The notes: a model not told the origin generated them from the letters alone. Counted from the stretch's first letter, positions 54,296-62,991 are shown. The stretch: 64,000 bases of DNA from Lentisphaerae bacterium GWF2_57_35 (GCA_001804865.1 MHBK01000047.1:1-64000); one strand, 5' to 3'. A program made the numbers and translations.

Positions 54296-54985
54296 ATGCA
54301 ATTATCTGTTCGTGATGTATCGAAGCTTCTAAATGTAACGGAAAAAACGATTTATCGATGGATTCAGGGATCGGGGCTGCCAGCCTATCGTGTCGAAGGA
54401 CAGTATCGCATCAACAAGGCTCTGCTGCTTGAGTGGGCGACGACCAAGAAGATCAATATCTCTTCCGACATGTTTCAAGGATCCGAGTCGACGGATGTTT
54501 TGCCCACGCTGGCCGCCTGTCTTCAGACCGGCGGCATTTACTATCGGATTGAAGGTCGCGACAAATCGGCGGTGCTGCGTTCGGTGGTCGATGTAATGAA
54601 GCTGCCCGATGGCGTGGATCGCGAATTCCTTTTCCAGGCGTTGCGGGCGCGCGAGAATCTTCAGTCTACCGGGATTGGCGATGGGGTTGCGATCCCTCAT
54701 GTGCGCAATCCTGCCATATTGGAAGTCGATAAGCCCATGGTTAGCCTCTGTTTTCTAGACCAACCCATTGAGTTTGGCGCGTTGGACGGAAAGCCGGTGC
54801 AGATCCTGTTCGCCTTGATTTCGCCGACCGTCAAAACACATCTGCATTTACTGTCTCGTTTGAGTTTTTCTTTGCAGAACGCCGGCTTCAAGGAAGCGCT
54901 CAAAAAACAGGCCACCCGCGAGGAACTGCTTCGGGAGTTGGAGCGAATTGAAGCCGGCGTGCATGTGCAGGAGGCTGCTCTTTGA
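54296..54985 (+). CDS. Excisionase/MerR-type HTH protein fused to PTS EIIA (fructose/nitrogen type) domain
   Basis: The ATG at 54296 follows GAGG and gives 229 residues. The frame upstream overlaps the serpin gene and is not translated. Residues 1-55 form a DNA-binding helix-turn-helix of the excisionase/MerR kind (SVRDVSKLLNVTEKTIYRWI, LPAYRVEGQYRI). Residues about 70-225 form an EIIA domain like PtsN, with the phospho-His in GIGDGVAIPHVR. No EIIB, EIIC or sigma-54 gene is adjacent. This fits a regulator whose DNA binding or partner contact depends on phosphorylation by the PTS, not a sugar transporter part. The GACAT repeats in front suggest self-regulation. Confidence 0.85.
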   Translation: MQLSVRDVSKLLNVTEKTIYRWIQGSGLPAYRVEGQYRINKALLLEWATTKKINISSDMFQGSESTDVLPTLAACLQTGGIYYRIEGRDKSAVLRSVVDVMKLPDGVDREFLFQALRARENLQSTGIGDGVAIPHVRNPAILEVDKPMVSLCFLDQPIEFGALDGKPVQILFALISPTVKTHLHLLSRLSFSLQNAGFKEALKKQATREELLRELERIEAGVHVQEAAL

Positions 54986-54992
54986 TTGCTAA

Positions 54993-55036
54993 CCCGCATT
55001 TCTCACCAGCGAGGCCGCGCTGGTGAGAAATCCGGG
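54993..55036. terminator. Long hairpin after the HTH-EIIA gene
   Basis: The 14-base arms atttctcaccagcg (54998-55011) and cgctggtgagaaat (55018-55031) pair perfectly around aggccg, with flanking ccg/cgg extending the stem. It begins 8 bp after the stop codon. Confidence 0.75.
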
Positions 55037-55187
55037 CTAAGGAATCCGTATCCCATGCCGTGGGGCGTCTTCTACCCTTGGAAGATGGGCCCCACGGATG
55101 GCAAAGCGGTCCCACGGATCGTCAAGTCCGAGCCTTAAGGGTCCTGCCGTCGGTCCGAAGTGGACCTGAAGGTGGCCCGGCTTCTCC

Positions 55188-55225
55188 CTGCCCGCAACGC
55201 TTCGCGTAGTGATGCGCAGGCGGGC
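55188..55225 (-). repeat. REP-like hairpin repeat, copy 2
   Basis: This is the inverted counterpart of 19249-19286, 36 of 38 bases identical, with the same foldable arms. It is preceded at 55165-55185 by a 21-bp lead-in shared exactly with 49393-49413. Confidence 0.8.
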
Positions 55226-55346
55226 TCTTCGGCATTGCAAACTCAAACCAAGAGAGGCGGCAACGAATAGAATAAGCAACCCATGAAAGACGCCGATGGA
55301 ACAGCTCTTTATCCGTTGTCCCATCCGAAAAGATCTAAAGTTTTCT

Positions 55347-55404
55347 GGAGGGTTCCGCTCTGTCGGAACCTTCTTCTTTCGGTCGCGACGGAGCGCGCCC
55401 CTCC
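55347..55404. repeat. Inverted pair of GGAGGG hairpin units
   Basis: Plus-strand unit 55347-55370 is GGAGGG, arm ttccg, loop ctctgt, arm cggaa, then cc. Minus-strand unit 55404-55381 is GGAGGG, arm gcgcg, loop ctccgt, arm cgcga, then cc, with one mismatched pair. The frame is conserved but the stems differ in sequence. Confidence 0.75.
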
Positions 55405-55582
55405 AAAAAACAAGTCTTCTTGCAGCGGCAAGGCTTACCCTGCAAAGGCGGAGCGAAAAGGTACAAATCCCGCGAATCCGTGGGACTGCTTTGCCATCTG
55501 TGGGGCTAAATCTTCCTCCCCGTAATATGGAAAAGTAGACGCTGATGCGAGTCTATGAGTAACGAACGAAATAGGCTCTAAA

Positions 55583-56353
55583 TCAGTCTTTAACCCGTCC
55601 CAACAGCCGCAACAACCCATCCAGAATGGTCAACGGATGCGGCGGGCATCCAGGGATGAACAGATCGACGGGAAGCAGGTTGGTTACGCCGTTATTCACT
55701 TCGGCATGGTCCACAAAGGGGCCGCCGGCGATGGCGCAGGCCCCAACGGCGATGACGATCTTCGGATTGGGCACGGCGCGGTAGGTGTCCATCAATGCGC
55801 TTTGCATGTTTTGGGTGACCGGTCCGGTAATCAGGACTCCGTCGGCATGACGGGGCGAGGCGACAAATTGAATTCCGAAACGGCCCAGATCCCAACCCAC
55901 GGTTCCCAAGACGTTGACGTCGGCCTCGCAGGCGTTGCAGCCGCCGGCGCTAACCTGCCGCAGCTTGAGAGAGCGCCCCAGGAGTCGCTTTAAATCTTTC
56001 CCCAGCTCATGAGCCCACTGAAGGGCTTGCCCTTCTTCCACGACGAGTTCTTCGCGCCGGCTGGCGGCCAGGCGATAGTCGTTGCTGTGCCGAATGGCGT
56101 GCTGGGGGCAGGCCTGCACGCAATCGTTGCAAAATAGACATTTCCCGAGATCCACGCGCGGCTTGTGATCGGCGGTAAACTCGATGGCGCCGGTCGGGCA
56201 GCTTTCTGCACAGAGCTGGCACGAGCCCTGGCAGCGCGCGGCGTCAAACAACGGCCGCCCTCGCAAACGGTCAGGCAGCGGAGGCGGAGGCGCATCCGGA
56301 TATCGAATGGTTCGATGTTTTTGATGTAAACGGGCTAGCGTTATTTTAATCAT
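55583..56353 (-). CDS. Ferredoxin-fused 20-kDa small subunit of Ehr/hydrogenase-4-like complex (HyfH/HyfI-like)
   Basis: The ATG at 56353 gives about 256 residues; a GTG-type extension to 56380 overlaps the previous gene. The N-terminal half has two 4Fe-4S sets, CQGSCQLCAESCP and CLFCNDCVQACP. The C-terminal half is NuoB/HycG-like: SAGGCNACEADVNVLG, VAVGACAIAGG and FIPGCPPHP provide the four Cys of the proximal cluster. In E. coli hydrogenase-4 these are separate proteins HyfH and HyfI, so this is a fusion. It should carry electrons between a partner and the large subunit. It is the last gene of the operon, 8 bp after the large-subunit gene. Confidence 0.88.
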   Translation of the reverse strand: MIKITLARLHQKHRTIRYPDAPPPPLPDRLRGRPLFDAARCQGSCQLCAESCPTGAIEFTADHKPRVDLGKCLFCNDCVQACPQHAIRHSNDYRLAASRREELVVEEGQALQWAHELGKDLKRLLGRSLKLRQVSAGGCNACEADVNVLGTVGWDLGRFGIQFVASPRHADGVLITGPVTQNMQSALMDTYRAVPNPKIVIAVGACAIAGGPFVDHAEVNNGVTNLLPVDLFIPGCPPHPLTILDGLLRLLGRVKD

Positions 56354-56361
56354 ATCGGCGC

Positions 56362-57900
56362 CTATAAATCGTGTCCGCAATACGACAGGTTGAAGCTTTT
56401 ATTACACAGCGGGAAATCGGAGATCTGTTGATTTCGCATGGCATAAGCCAGCCCCATCCAGTTATGGAAGGACGGATCGACGATCTTATGGCGCCGGACG
56501 AGGCTCTGGGCGTCGGTCAGCGCCACGTGGCAAAGTTCGCCGCGCCAGCCTTCGACGAGCGAAACGGCCAGCCGGGACGGTTTGAGCGGTCCGGGTTTCG
56601 TCCGGATGGGTCCTGCGGGAATGGCGTTGAGTTGTTCGCGAATGAACTCGATCGATTGCTGGATCTCCAGCCAGCGCACATAGCCGCGGGCAAAGATGTC
56701 GCAGGTGTCCCACGTGGACAAAGGCAGATGCACGAAGCGATAGATGCCCGCCGGATGATCGTGCCGGATGTCCCGATACAAACCGGACGCGCGGGCGGCC
56801 GGGCCGACCATGCCCAGGGTGCGGGCCATTTCCGGCGGCAGCACGCCTTTGCTCTCGAAACGGGCCAGCACGGAGGGCGTATCGAAGAGCAGATTGACCG
56901 CGTTGGCGGTGTCTTTTTCTGCGGCGGTCAGGCGCGTTTGAAGATCTTTAATGCGGGCCGCATCCATGTCGTAACCGACGCCGCCGGGACAAACCATGCC
57001 CCGTCCGAAGCGGCTGCCGCAAAGCAGCGCGCTCATGTTCAGGAAGTCGCCGCGAATGCGTCCGCAATAAGACGCCGTGGGCAGGAAGCCGATATCGTTG
57101 GCCAGCGCGCCCAAATCGCCGACGTGATTGGCCAGCCGCTCGAGTTCCAGGGCAATGCCCCGCAACGATTGCGCCCGAACCGCGCTGAAGCCGCCGGCGA
57201 GCGCTTCGAGCACCTGGCAGTAGGCGGTGGCATGGCCGATGGTGGTGTCGCCGGCCAGCGTCTCGGCATAGTGCAGGCCGCGGCGGCCGGAATTTTGGAG
57301 CAGGGCTTCTTCGATGCCGCGATGCTGATAACCTAGCGCGATTTCCAGGTGGTAGACCTCTTCGCCGTGGCATTGGAAGCGGAAATGGCCGGGCTCGATG
57401 ATGCCCGCATGCACGGGGCCGACGGCCACTTCATGAACGTCGGGGCCGTCCACGCGATAGAAATCGCCCACGCCGGGTAGGATGGCTTGGCCGCGCGGAC
57501 GTTGCCAGGCGTCGCGCTGCGAATCCCAGGATGTCCGATAGCGCACGGGCTTCAGCCAGGGATGTCCCTCCGGGCGCAGGCCGAACTGTTCGGCGATCTC
57601 GCGTTCAAAAAGGTGCAGCGAGGGGCAGCTTGGCGTCAGCGAAGGGAAATGGCCGCCTTCTACTTGGGTGCAAAGCAGGTTCAACTGACTGTTGTTGTCG
57701 TGGGCCAGAACGATGAATAGATCGGTCTGGCCGGGCTGATCGGCGGCAGCGCCGAAAAAGGCCGAGGCGCGTTGCCCGGCGTGCAGCGCCGCCGAGACGA
57801 TGCGTTGAAACGTCTCGAGGTCGTGACGGGGAATCCGGTCGAGCGCGACGGATTGCGCGTTGATCAAGGTGAGCATGTCGGGGGCGGATGGGGTCGTCAT
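56362..57900 (-). CDS. Large subunit of Ehr-type complex (HyfG/NuoCD-like) lacking Ni-binding cysteines
   Basis: This 512-residue protein fuses a NuoC-like part (about 1-150; FEREIAEQFGLRPEGHPWL) to a NuoD/HycE-like part (VGPVHAGIIEPGHFRFQ, IALGYQHRGIEEALL). Where [NiFe] hydrogenases have RxCGxC this protein has ETLAGDTTIGHATAY, with no Cys. At the C-terminus the DPCxxC motif is replaced by DFPLCNKSFNLSYCGHDL. It therefore cannot hold the Ni-Fe centre. The sequence fits energy-converting-hydrogenase-related (Ehr) complexes of unknown substrate. Start overlaps the HyfF-like stop by four bases. Confidence 0.88.
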   Translation of the reverse strand: MTTPSAPDMLTLINAQSVALDRIPRHDLETFQRIVSAALHAGQRASAFFGAAADQPGQTDLFIVLAHDNNSQLNLLCTQVEGGHFPSLTPSCPSLHLFEREIAEQFGLRPEGHPWLKPVRYRTSWDSQRDAWQRPRGQAILPGVGDFYRVDGPDVHEVAVGPVHAGIIEPGHFRFQCHGEEVYHLEIALGYQHRGIEEALLQNSGRRGLHYAETLAGDTTIGHATAYCQVLEALAGGFSAVRAQSLRGIALELERLANHVGDLGALANDIGFLPTASYCGRIRGDFLNMSALLCGSRFGRGMVCPGGVGYDMDAARIKDLQTRLTAAEKDTANAVNLLFDTPSVLARFESKGVLPPEMARTLGMVGPAARASGLYRDIRHDHPAGIYRFVHLPLSTWDTCDIFARGYVRWLEIQQSIEFIREQLNAIPAGPIRTKPGPLKPSRLAVSLVEGWRGELCHVALTDAQSLVRRHKIVDPSFHNWMGLAYAMRNQQISDFPLCNKSFNLSYCGHDL

Positions 57901-59333
57901 GGTTGGACCTCCAGGTAATGGACGGCGTCCATAAGCATATGATTCAACGGCGAGGGAATGGCCAACCCGAGCAACAACGCCAAGCCGAGAAAAACGATCG
58001 GCGAGAACGTGGTGAAAAGGCTGTCGCGATAGGGCGTTTGGGGGGTGGATTCCGGCGCCGAGCCCTGCACGATGCGCAGCACCGTCGCGCCCATGCCGAT
58101 GAAGATGACCAGCAAAAAGAGCAGGAACAAGCCGCTGGCGATCCAGTGCCCGGAATCGATGGCCGCATTGAAAATGGAAAACTCGCTGATGAATGGCGCG
58201 AAGGGCGGCGATCCCGTAATGGCCAGGAAGCCCGTCAGGAACAGACCTCCCGAGAGGGGAAGCCGGCGCAGGGCGCCATGTACGACGCTGGTCTGTGCGC
58301 TGTTGTAGGAGCGGTGGATGTTGCCTGCCGAGAGAAATAGGACGCCTTTGGTCAGGCCGTTGTTGATCATGTGCAGGAGCGTGCCGAAGAGAGCGGCGGC
58401 CCCTCCAAGGCCGAGTCCGAGAATCAGGATGCCCATGTGTTCGACGCTGGAATACGCCAGCATGCGTTTATAGTCCTGCTGCCCGACCATGAAAATGCCC
58501 GCGATGGCCATGGAGAGCAGGCCCATGAAGAGAAGCATCGGCGCCACGTAGGGCCCGTCGCCTGCGGCCAGGCAAATGTGGTAGATCCGCAGGATGCACA
58601 AAAAGGCGCAACTGGTGACCCCGCCGGCCAGCAAGGCGCCGATGGCGCCCGGCGCTTCGCCGTAGGCATCCGGCTTCCAAGTGTGCATCGGGGCCAGGCC
58701 CATTTTGGTTCCATAGCCGACCAGCATCAGCACGAAGGCGGCATGCAGCCAGGGCTTGGAAAGCTGGGGGGCTTCGCGCAGCAGCTCGCCCAACAGCAGG
58801 GTGGGGGGAAGGCCCGAGCGCAGCGAGGCGTAGGCCAGAAAGAACGAGCCCAGCAGCGCCAGCGCGATGCCGACCGATCCGATCAACAGATATTTCCACG
58901 CGGCCTCGATCGAGCGGGGCGTATGGTTGAAGTAGATGAGGGGCGCGGTGCTCAGCGCCGTGGTTTCGATGGCCACCCACATGATGCCCAGATGATGGGC
59001 CCAAGTCAGCAGCGTCATCGCGCTCAAGCCGCTCAACAGGCACGCGCAGACAATGCGATTGGAGCGTTCGTGGCGATAATGCAAATAGCCCACCAGATAG
59101 AACGAGGTGATGAAGTACAGCACGCTGATCAACAACAATACCAGCTTGCCCAGCGGGTCCAAAGCGATCCAGGAGGTGGCGATATTTCCAGCCGGCCGCA
59201 GCAACGCCAGCAGGGTCAATGCCAGATGGACTGCCGTGGTTACGGGCAGAACCCAAGGGCGCAAGCGATTGGATGGGATGGCCAAGGCGACCAGCGCCAT
59301 GCACGCAGGGAACAATAGTAATAGCAAAGTCAT
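57897..59333 (-). CDS. Proton-pumping antiporter-like membrane subunit (HyfF-like)
   Basis: This 478-residue polytopic protein belongs to the NuoL/M/N and MrpD family. It has about fourteen hydrophobic helices. The helix-5 Glu lies in WVAIETTALSTAPLIYF and the helix-7 Lys in GYGTKMGLAPMHTWKPDAY. LAYSSVEHMGILILGLGLGG and FLAITGSPPFAPFISEF are further conserved blocks. It should translocate protons in the membrane arm. Gene order E-F-G matches hyf operons. Confidence 0.9.
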   Translation of the reverse strand: MTLLLLLFPACMALVALAIPSNRLRPWVLPVTTAVHLALTLLALLRPAGNIATSWIALDPLGKLVLLLISVLYFITSFYLVGYLHYRHERSNRIVCACLLSGLSAMTLLTWAHHLGIMWVAIETTALSTAPLIYFNHTPRSIEAAWKYLLIGSVGIALALLGSFFLAYASLRSGLPPTLLLGELLREAPQLSKPWLHAAFVLMLVGYGTKMGLAPMHTWKPDAYGEAPGAIGALLAGGVTSCAFLCILRIYHICLAAGDGPYVAPMLLFMGLLSMAIAGIFMVGQQDYKRMLAYSSVEHMGILILGLGLGGAAALFGTLLHMINNGLTKGVLFLSAGNIHRSYNSAQTSVVHGALRRLPLSGGLFLTGFLAITGSPPFAPFISEFSIFNAAIDSGHWIASGLFLLFLLVIFIGMGATVLRIVQGSAPESTPQTPYRDSLFTTFSPIVFLGLALLLGLAIPSPLNHMLMDAVHYLEVQP

Positions 59334-59337
59334 GGTG

Positions 59338-59979
59338 TTATTCCTTCAGCGCCGCCAAATGGCGCGTATCCAGCGAGGAGAACGCCTGGTTGACGTGATT
59401 GACAATGATGCAGATGACGAAAATACCCACAAACAAATCCAGCAAGATGCCGAGTTCCACGATCAGCGGCATGGCTTCCACCAGCATCATTCCGAAAATG
59501 AAGATGCCGTTTTCGAGCACCAGGTATCCCATGGCTTGCAGAATGGCCTTGGCGCGTGTGGTCAGCAGGATGAACCCGATGAACATCGTCGACAATGCGG
59601 CGGGTACCAGCAACGGAGTCATGTGCTCGTCGGCCAGCGGCAGCTCCCCGGCAAAGATCAGCGCGAATCCCGTGGCGACGGCGCCGAGAATCATCGACGG
59701 CAGAAAGCCGATCAGCGGTTCCACTTCGCGTTTGATATGCACGTCGCGCATCGCCCGCGTGAGCATGAATGGAATGGCAAACCCCTTGAGAAGAATGGCC
59801 GCCGCCGAAGCATACACCGCCGGCAGGCTGGGATGCCCGTGCACCAGCAGCGGCAGGATGCCCAGCAGGATGCCTTGAAACGTGACCGTGCGAATGACCG
59901 TTAAAATACGGCTGGTTCCCAAGGCAAACAAATTGAGAGCCAGGACCAGGACCAGCGCCGCGTTAAGCAATGAATTCAT
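59338..59979 (-). CDS. Hydrogenase-4 component E-like membrane subunit
   Basis: This 213-residue protein with about seven hydrophobic helices matches HyfE in length and position. Its second half resembles NuoK (LVPAALSTMFIGFILLTTRA, GYLVLENGIFIFGMML), with the Glu in LVLENGIF conserved. It probably contributes a proton path between the NuoH-like and antiporter-like subunits. It lies 4 bp before the HyfF-like gene and 6 bp after the HyfC-like gene. Confidence 0.87.
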   Translation of the reverse strand: MNSLLNAALVLVLALNLFALGTSRILTVIRTVTFQGILLGILPLLVHGHPSLPAVYASAAAILLKGFAIPFMLTRAMRDVHIKREVEPLIGFLPSMILGAVATGFALIFAGELPLADEHMTPLLVPAALSTMFIGFILLTTRAKAILQAMGYLVLENGIFIFGMMLVEAMPLIVELGILLDLFVGIFVICIIVNHVNQAFSSLDTRHLAALKE

Positions 59980-59985
59980 GGATAT

Positions 59986-60897
59986 TTACCTCACCAATAA
60001 AACAAACCCGAACCCGCAGAACAGAATCGCCGCGATCAATAAATAGTTCACATGCCGCATTTGCAGGCGGGCCATGACCGATTCCACTACGCCTATGGCG
60101 ACCGCGACGCCCAGCATTTCCCCGACAAACGCCAGCCAATCCAGTCCCGCCCGCCCGCTTTGAAAGGGCGCGACGATGTGCAGGAATACGGAGCTCAGCA
60201 CGAACAACTTGATGGCGGCGCCATAGAGGACAAGGCCTAGCAGCGGACCGCTGTGATCCAGGACCATGACTTCGTGAATCATGGTCAATTCGAGATGGGT
60301 ATTCGGGTCGTCCACCGGGATGCGGCAGTTTTCCGCCAGCAGCAGGATGAACAGTCCCACCGCGACCAGTACCAGCGGCGCGGCCTCCGCCTCCCACCCG
60401 GTGGTAACCAGGGGGGCGTGCAGCAAATCTCCGAGCACCAGCGATCCGGACATTTTGGCCAGCACCAGCAAGGCGAAGAACAAGGCCGGTTCCGACATGC
60501 AGGCGAAGGTCGCTTCGCGCGCGGCGCCCATGCCCTCGAACGCGGATCCCGTATCCAAAGCCGCGGTCGTGGTAAAGAACCGTCCCAGGCCCAGCAGGTA
60601 GGCGAAGAGAATCAGGTCGCCGGTGAAGCCCAGAGGCGCGCGAAATGGGCCCTGGGGGACCAGGATGCCTGCAATGAGGAGCGCCGTCAGGGTGATCACG
60701 GGGGCGGCGGTGAAGACCCAGGTGGTCACCTCGCTGATGACCACATGTTTTCGCGTCAGTTTGAATAAATCGTAATAGGGCTGCAGCAACGGCGGCCCCT
60801 TGCGACCCGCGAAAAGAGCTTTGGTTTTGTTGATGACGCCCAGCAGCAGCGGGGGCATCCCCAGCAGCAGCGCGATGTGAATGAAGATATCCCTCAT
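59986..60897 (-). CDS. NuoH/HyfC-like membrane subunit
   Basis: This 303-residue protein has about eight hydrophobic helices and the NuoH-type loops KALFAGRKGPPLLQPYYDLFKL (read as its AGRKGPPLLQPYYD core) and ENCRIPVDDPNTHLELTMIHE. In complex I these loops form the quinone-channel and the link to the hydrophilic arm. Here they show that the membrane arm is complete even though the large subunit lacks a Ni site. The start overlaps the HyfB-like stop by four bases. Confidence 0.92.
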   Translation of the reverse strand: MRDIFIHIALLLGMPPLLLGVINKTKALFAGRKGPPLLQPYYDLFKLTRKHVVISEVTTWVFTAAPVITLTALLIAGILVPQGPFRAPLGFTGDLILFAYLLGLGRFFTTTAALDTGSAFEGMGAAREATFACMSEPALFFALLVLAKMSGSLVLGDLLHAPLVTTGWEAEAAPLVLVAVGLFILLLAENCRIPVDDPNTHLELTMIHEVMVLDHSGPLLGLVLYGAAIKLFVLSSVFLHIVAPFQSGRAGLDWLAFVGEMLGVAVAIGVVESVMARLQMRHVNYLLIAAILFCGFGFVLLVR

Positions 60898-62900
60898 GAC
60901 TTATTTCCTATCGTTTCCCAAATCAACAACAGCAGGACCATGACCACGATGTACAAAAGATAAATCTGCACGCGCCCCTGTTGCAGGAGCCGTAAACGGG
61001 GCAGCAGCCGCCCGGTCCAGCGGAAAAAAGGCAGGACGAAGTGGTCCAAGAGGGTATCCGGCACGGTGGTCGAGAAAAAGCCTGCGGAAGGCAACGGAGC
61101 TTGGATCTTGGGCGCTTTGGTTTGCGGCCACAAGGCCCAGGCAAAGAGCGCAACGATCATCTGTCCGAACGAAGTAGACGTATACTGCATGCGCGAAGTC
61201 GGACGGGCGTAGCCGCAGCTCCAGGTGCCGACGCCGCAAACGGAACGGGTGCGCAACCGCAGCCGCAGCAGCAAGAATCCGATGCCGGCGGCGCCCAATA
61301 AAACCAGGGCGATTCCGCCGATCCAGCGCAACGGAACATAACTCAGCAGTGAGGCGGCCGATGCGGCATCGGCATCCAGCCATTGGCTTGCGGCTTGTTG
61401 GATCAGCGGCATGACGTATTGAGGCGCGCAGCCAACGATCGTGCAGCCGGCGGCCAGCAGTAGCATCGGACCGAGCTGGCTAAGGTCCGGATCATGAGGC
61501 TCGTGGGCCAGCGGCTGGCGCGACACGCCCAGAAAGGTCGTACTTAATGCGTTCACGAAACAGGCCAGGGCCAAGGCCCCGATCGCAGCCAGTGCGATGG
61601 CGCCCAAGGCGGCGGTCGGCCAGGCCGCACCGCCGGATGCCGAGACCTGAAGACTGCCGAAAAAGCCCAGGTACATCAGCCACTCGCTGACGAATCCATT
61701 GAAGGGCGGCAACGCGCAGATGGCCACGGCGCCCAGCAGAAACAAAGTCGAGGTCACGGGCATGTGCCGGGCCAAGCCGCCCATGCGGTTCATTTCGCGG
61801 GTATGCGTCGCATGGATCACAACGCCGGAATTCAGGAAGAGCAGGGACTTGAACAAGCTGTGATTCCACAGGTGCAGCAGCGCGCCGCCGAGGCCCAGCA
61901 CGACAAAGTCGGCCCGGTGCAGCGTGCGACCCAGGCTCGCCAGTCCGATGCCCATGACAATGATGCCGATATTCTCGATGCTGCTATAGGCCAGCAGGCG
62001 TTTGATGTCGCTTTGTCCGATCGCGAAGGCGATGCCCAGAATCCCGGCGCCTGCGCCGAGGGCCAGCAGCAAGCCGCCATGCCACGTTTCCAGCGGCGGC
62101 AGAAGGGCGATTAATCGAACGATGCCGTAGATGCCCATTTTCAGCATCACTCCCGACATGACCGCCGAAACGTGGCTGGGCGCGTTGGCATGCGCGCCGG
62201 GCAACCACACGTGCAGGGGCATGACCCCGGCTTTAAATCCAAAACCTATTAACGTAAGTAGAAAAAGAATCGTAGTCAGCGTGGGAGACAGGGCTCCGGT
62301 CTCCACGGCGGACAAAGCAAAAGAGCCGGTAATCTTTTTCAGCAGCACGAAAAGCGCGAACAGGCACAGCGTACCTGAGTGGGTGGCCACCAGGTAAATC
62401 CACCCCGCGCGCCGTACGGCGGCATTTTCGTTTTCGGTGGTGGCGAGGAAGAAGGCCGAGACGGCCATGACTTCCCAAGCCATCAATAACAATACGGAAT
62501 CGCGCGCAACGACCACCATCAGCATGGCGCCGGCGAGCAGCCCATAGAAAAGTCCCAGCCCTCGTCCGTTATCCGGATGATCCGCCTGCCGCCAGTAGCC
62601 CAGTCCGTAGATCGCGCCCAGCATGGGCACAAGCAGAATGGGTATTAAAAAGACGGCGCTGAGCGCATCCAGCCCGATGGAGAAGCGTCCCCAGGGCAGC
62701 GTCCACGGAAGAGAAACGGCCTCGTTTTGCGGCGCGGAGAGCGAGAGAAATACGCCGTACCCGCCGATCGCGCTGCCCAGGATCATCAGGGCGGCCGACA
62801 GCCGTTGCGCGGCGCAGGATCGCCGCGAAAAGAAACACGCCGGCAAGCCGCTAAAGGCCAGCACCGCCGCTGCCACGACAATAAGCCAGAGTCCCGTCAT
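60894..62900 (-). CDS. HyfB-like antiporter-type membrane subunit
   Basis: The ATG at 62900 has AGGAG upstream and gives 668 residues, close to E. coli HyfB. The frame open to 63056 is a hydrophilic artefact crossing the hairpin region. Conserved sites are the helix-5 Glu (LLMAWEVMAVSAFFLA), the helix-7 Lys (GFGFKAGVMPLHVWLPGAH) and LAYSSIENIGIIVMGIG. The C-terminal extension has PFFRWTGRLLPRLRLLQQG and a last helix (IYLLYIVVMVLLLLIW), as in HyfB. A second paralogue lies directly upstream. Confidence 0.9.
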   Translation of the reverse strand: MTGLWLIVVAAAVLAFSGLPACFFSRRSCAAQRLSAALMILGSAIGGYGVFLSLSAPQNEAVSLPWTLPWGRFSIGLDALSAVFLIPILLVPMLGAIYGLGYWRQADHPDNGRGLGLFYGLLAGAMLMVVVARDSVLLLMAWEVMAVSAFFLATTENENAAVRRAGWIYLVATHSGTLCLFALFVLLKKITGSFALSAVETGALSPTLTTILFLLTLIGFGFKAGVMPLHVWLPGAHANAPSHVSAVMSGVMLKMGIYGIVRLIALLPPLETWHGGLLLALGAGAGILGIAFAIGQSDIKRLLAYSSIENIGIIVMGIGLASLGRTLHRADFVVLGLGGALLHLWNHSLFKSLLFLNSGVVIHATHTREMNRMGGLARHMPVTSTLFLLGAVAICALPPFNGFVSEWLMYLGFFGSLQVSASGGAAWPTAALGAIALAAIGALALACFVNALSTTFLGVSRQPLAHEPHDPDLSQLGPMLLLAAGCTIVGCAPQYVMPLIQQAASQWLDADAASAASLLSYVPLRWIGGIALVLLGAAGIGFLLLRLRLRTRSVCGVGTWSCGYARPTSRMQYTSTSFGQMIVALFAWALWPQTKAPKIQAPLPSAGFFSTTVPDTLLDHFVLPFFRWTGRLLPRLRLLQQGRVQIYLLYIVVMVLLLLIWETIGNKS

Positions 62901-62936
62901 GAGAAGATCTCCTGACGATGACGGGCTGTAAGAAGC

Positions 62937-62991
62937 GGTCCGCGAGGCCGCGGACCCTCCCGTATTGGGAGGGACGGCGGCCTCGCCGTCC
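62937..62991. repeat. Divergent pair of GGGAGGG hairpin units between two hyfB-like genes
   Basis: Minus unit 62961-62937 and plus unit 62967-62991 are each 25 bp: GGGAGGG, five-base arm, loop GGCCTC, complementary arm, CC. The arms are TCCGC with GCGGA in one and ACGGC with GCCGT in the other. The two gggag ends also pair around gtatt, so three adjacent hairpins can form within the 133-bp gap 62901-63033. Confidence 0.85.

Larger units (their letters stand above)
55089..55506. repeat. 418-bp segment bounded by 31-bp inverted repeats
   Basis: 55089-55119 (begins gccccacggatggc) and 55476-55506 are inverted copies with 29 of 31 bases matching. Inside lie the REP-like copy and the two GGAGGG hairpins. 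It may be a composite non-coding element or two independent insertions of the same repeat. Confidence 0.6.
55037..55582. other. Repeat-dense intergenic region without genes
   Basis: Between the EIIA terminator and the end of the Ehr-type operon I find no convincing gene. The space holds a hairpin at 55058-55097 (CCGTGGGGC with GCCCCACGG), a 31-bp inverted pair (55089-55119 and 55476-55506), a REP-like copy (55188-55225) and a pair of GGAGGG hairpins (55347-55404). Frames crossing it are short and repetitive. Confidence 0.7.

Noticed and set aside
56362-57900. Annotation as an active [NiFe] hydrogenase large subunit
   Set aside because: Both Cys pairs that bind Ni and Fe are missing, so hydrogenase activity is not supported.
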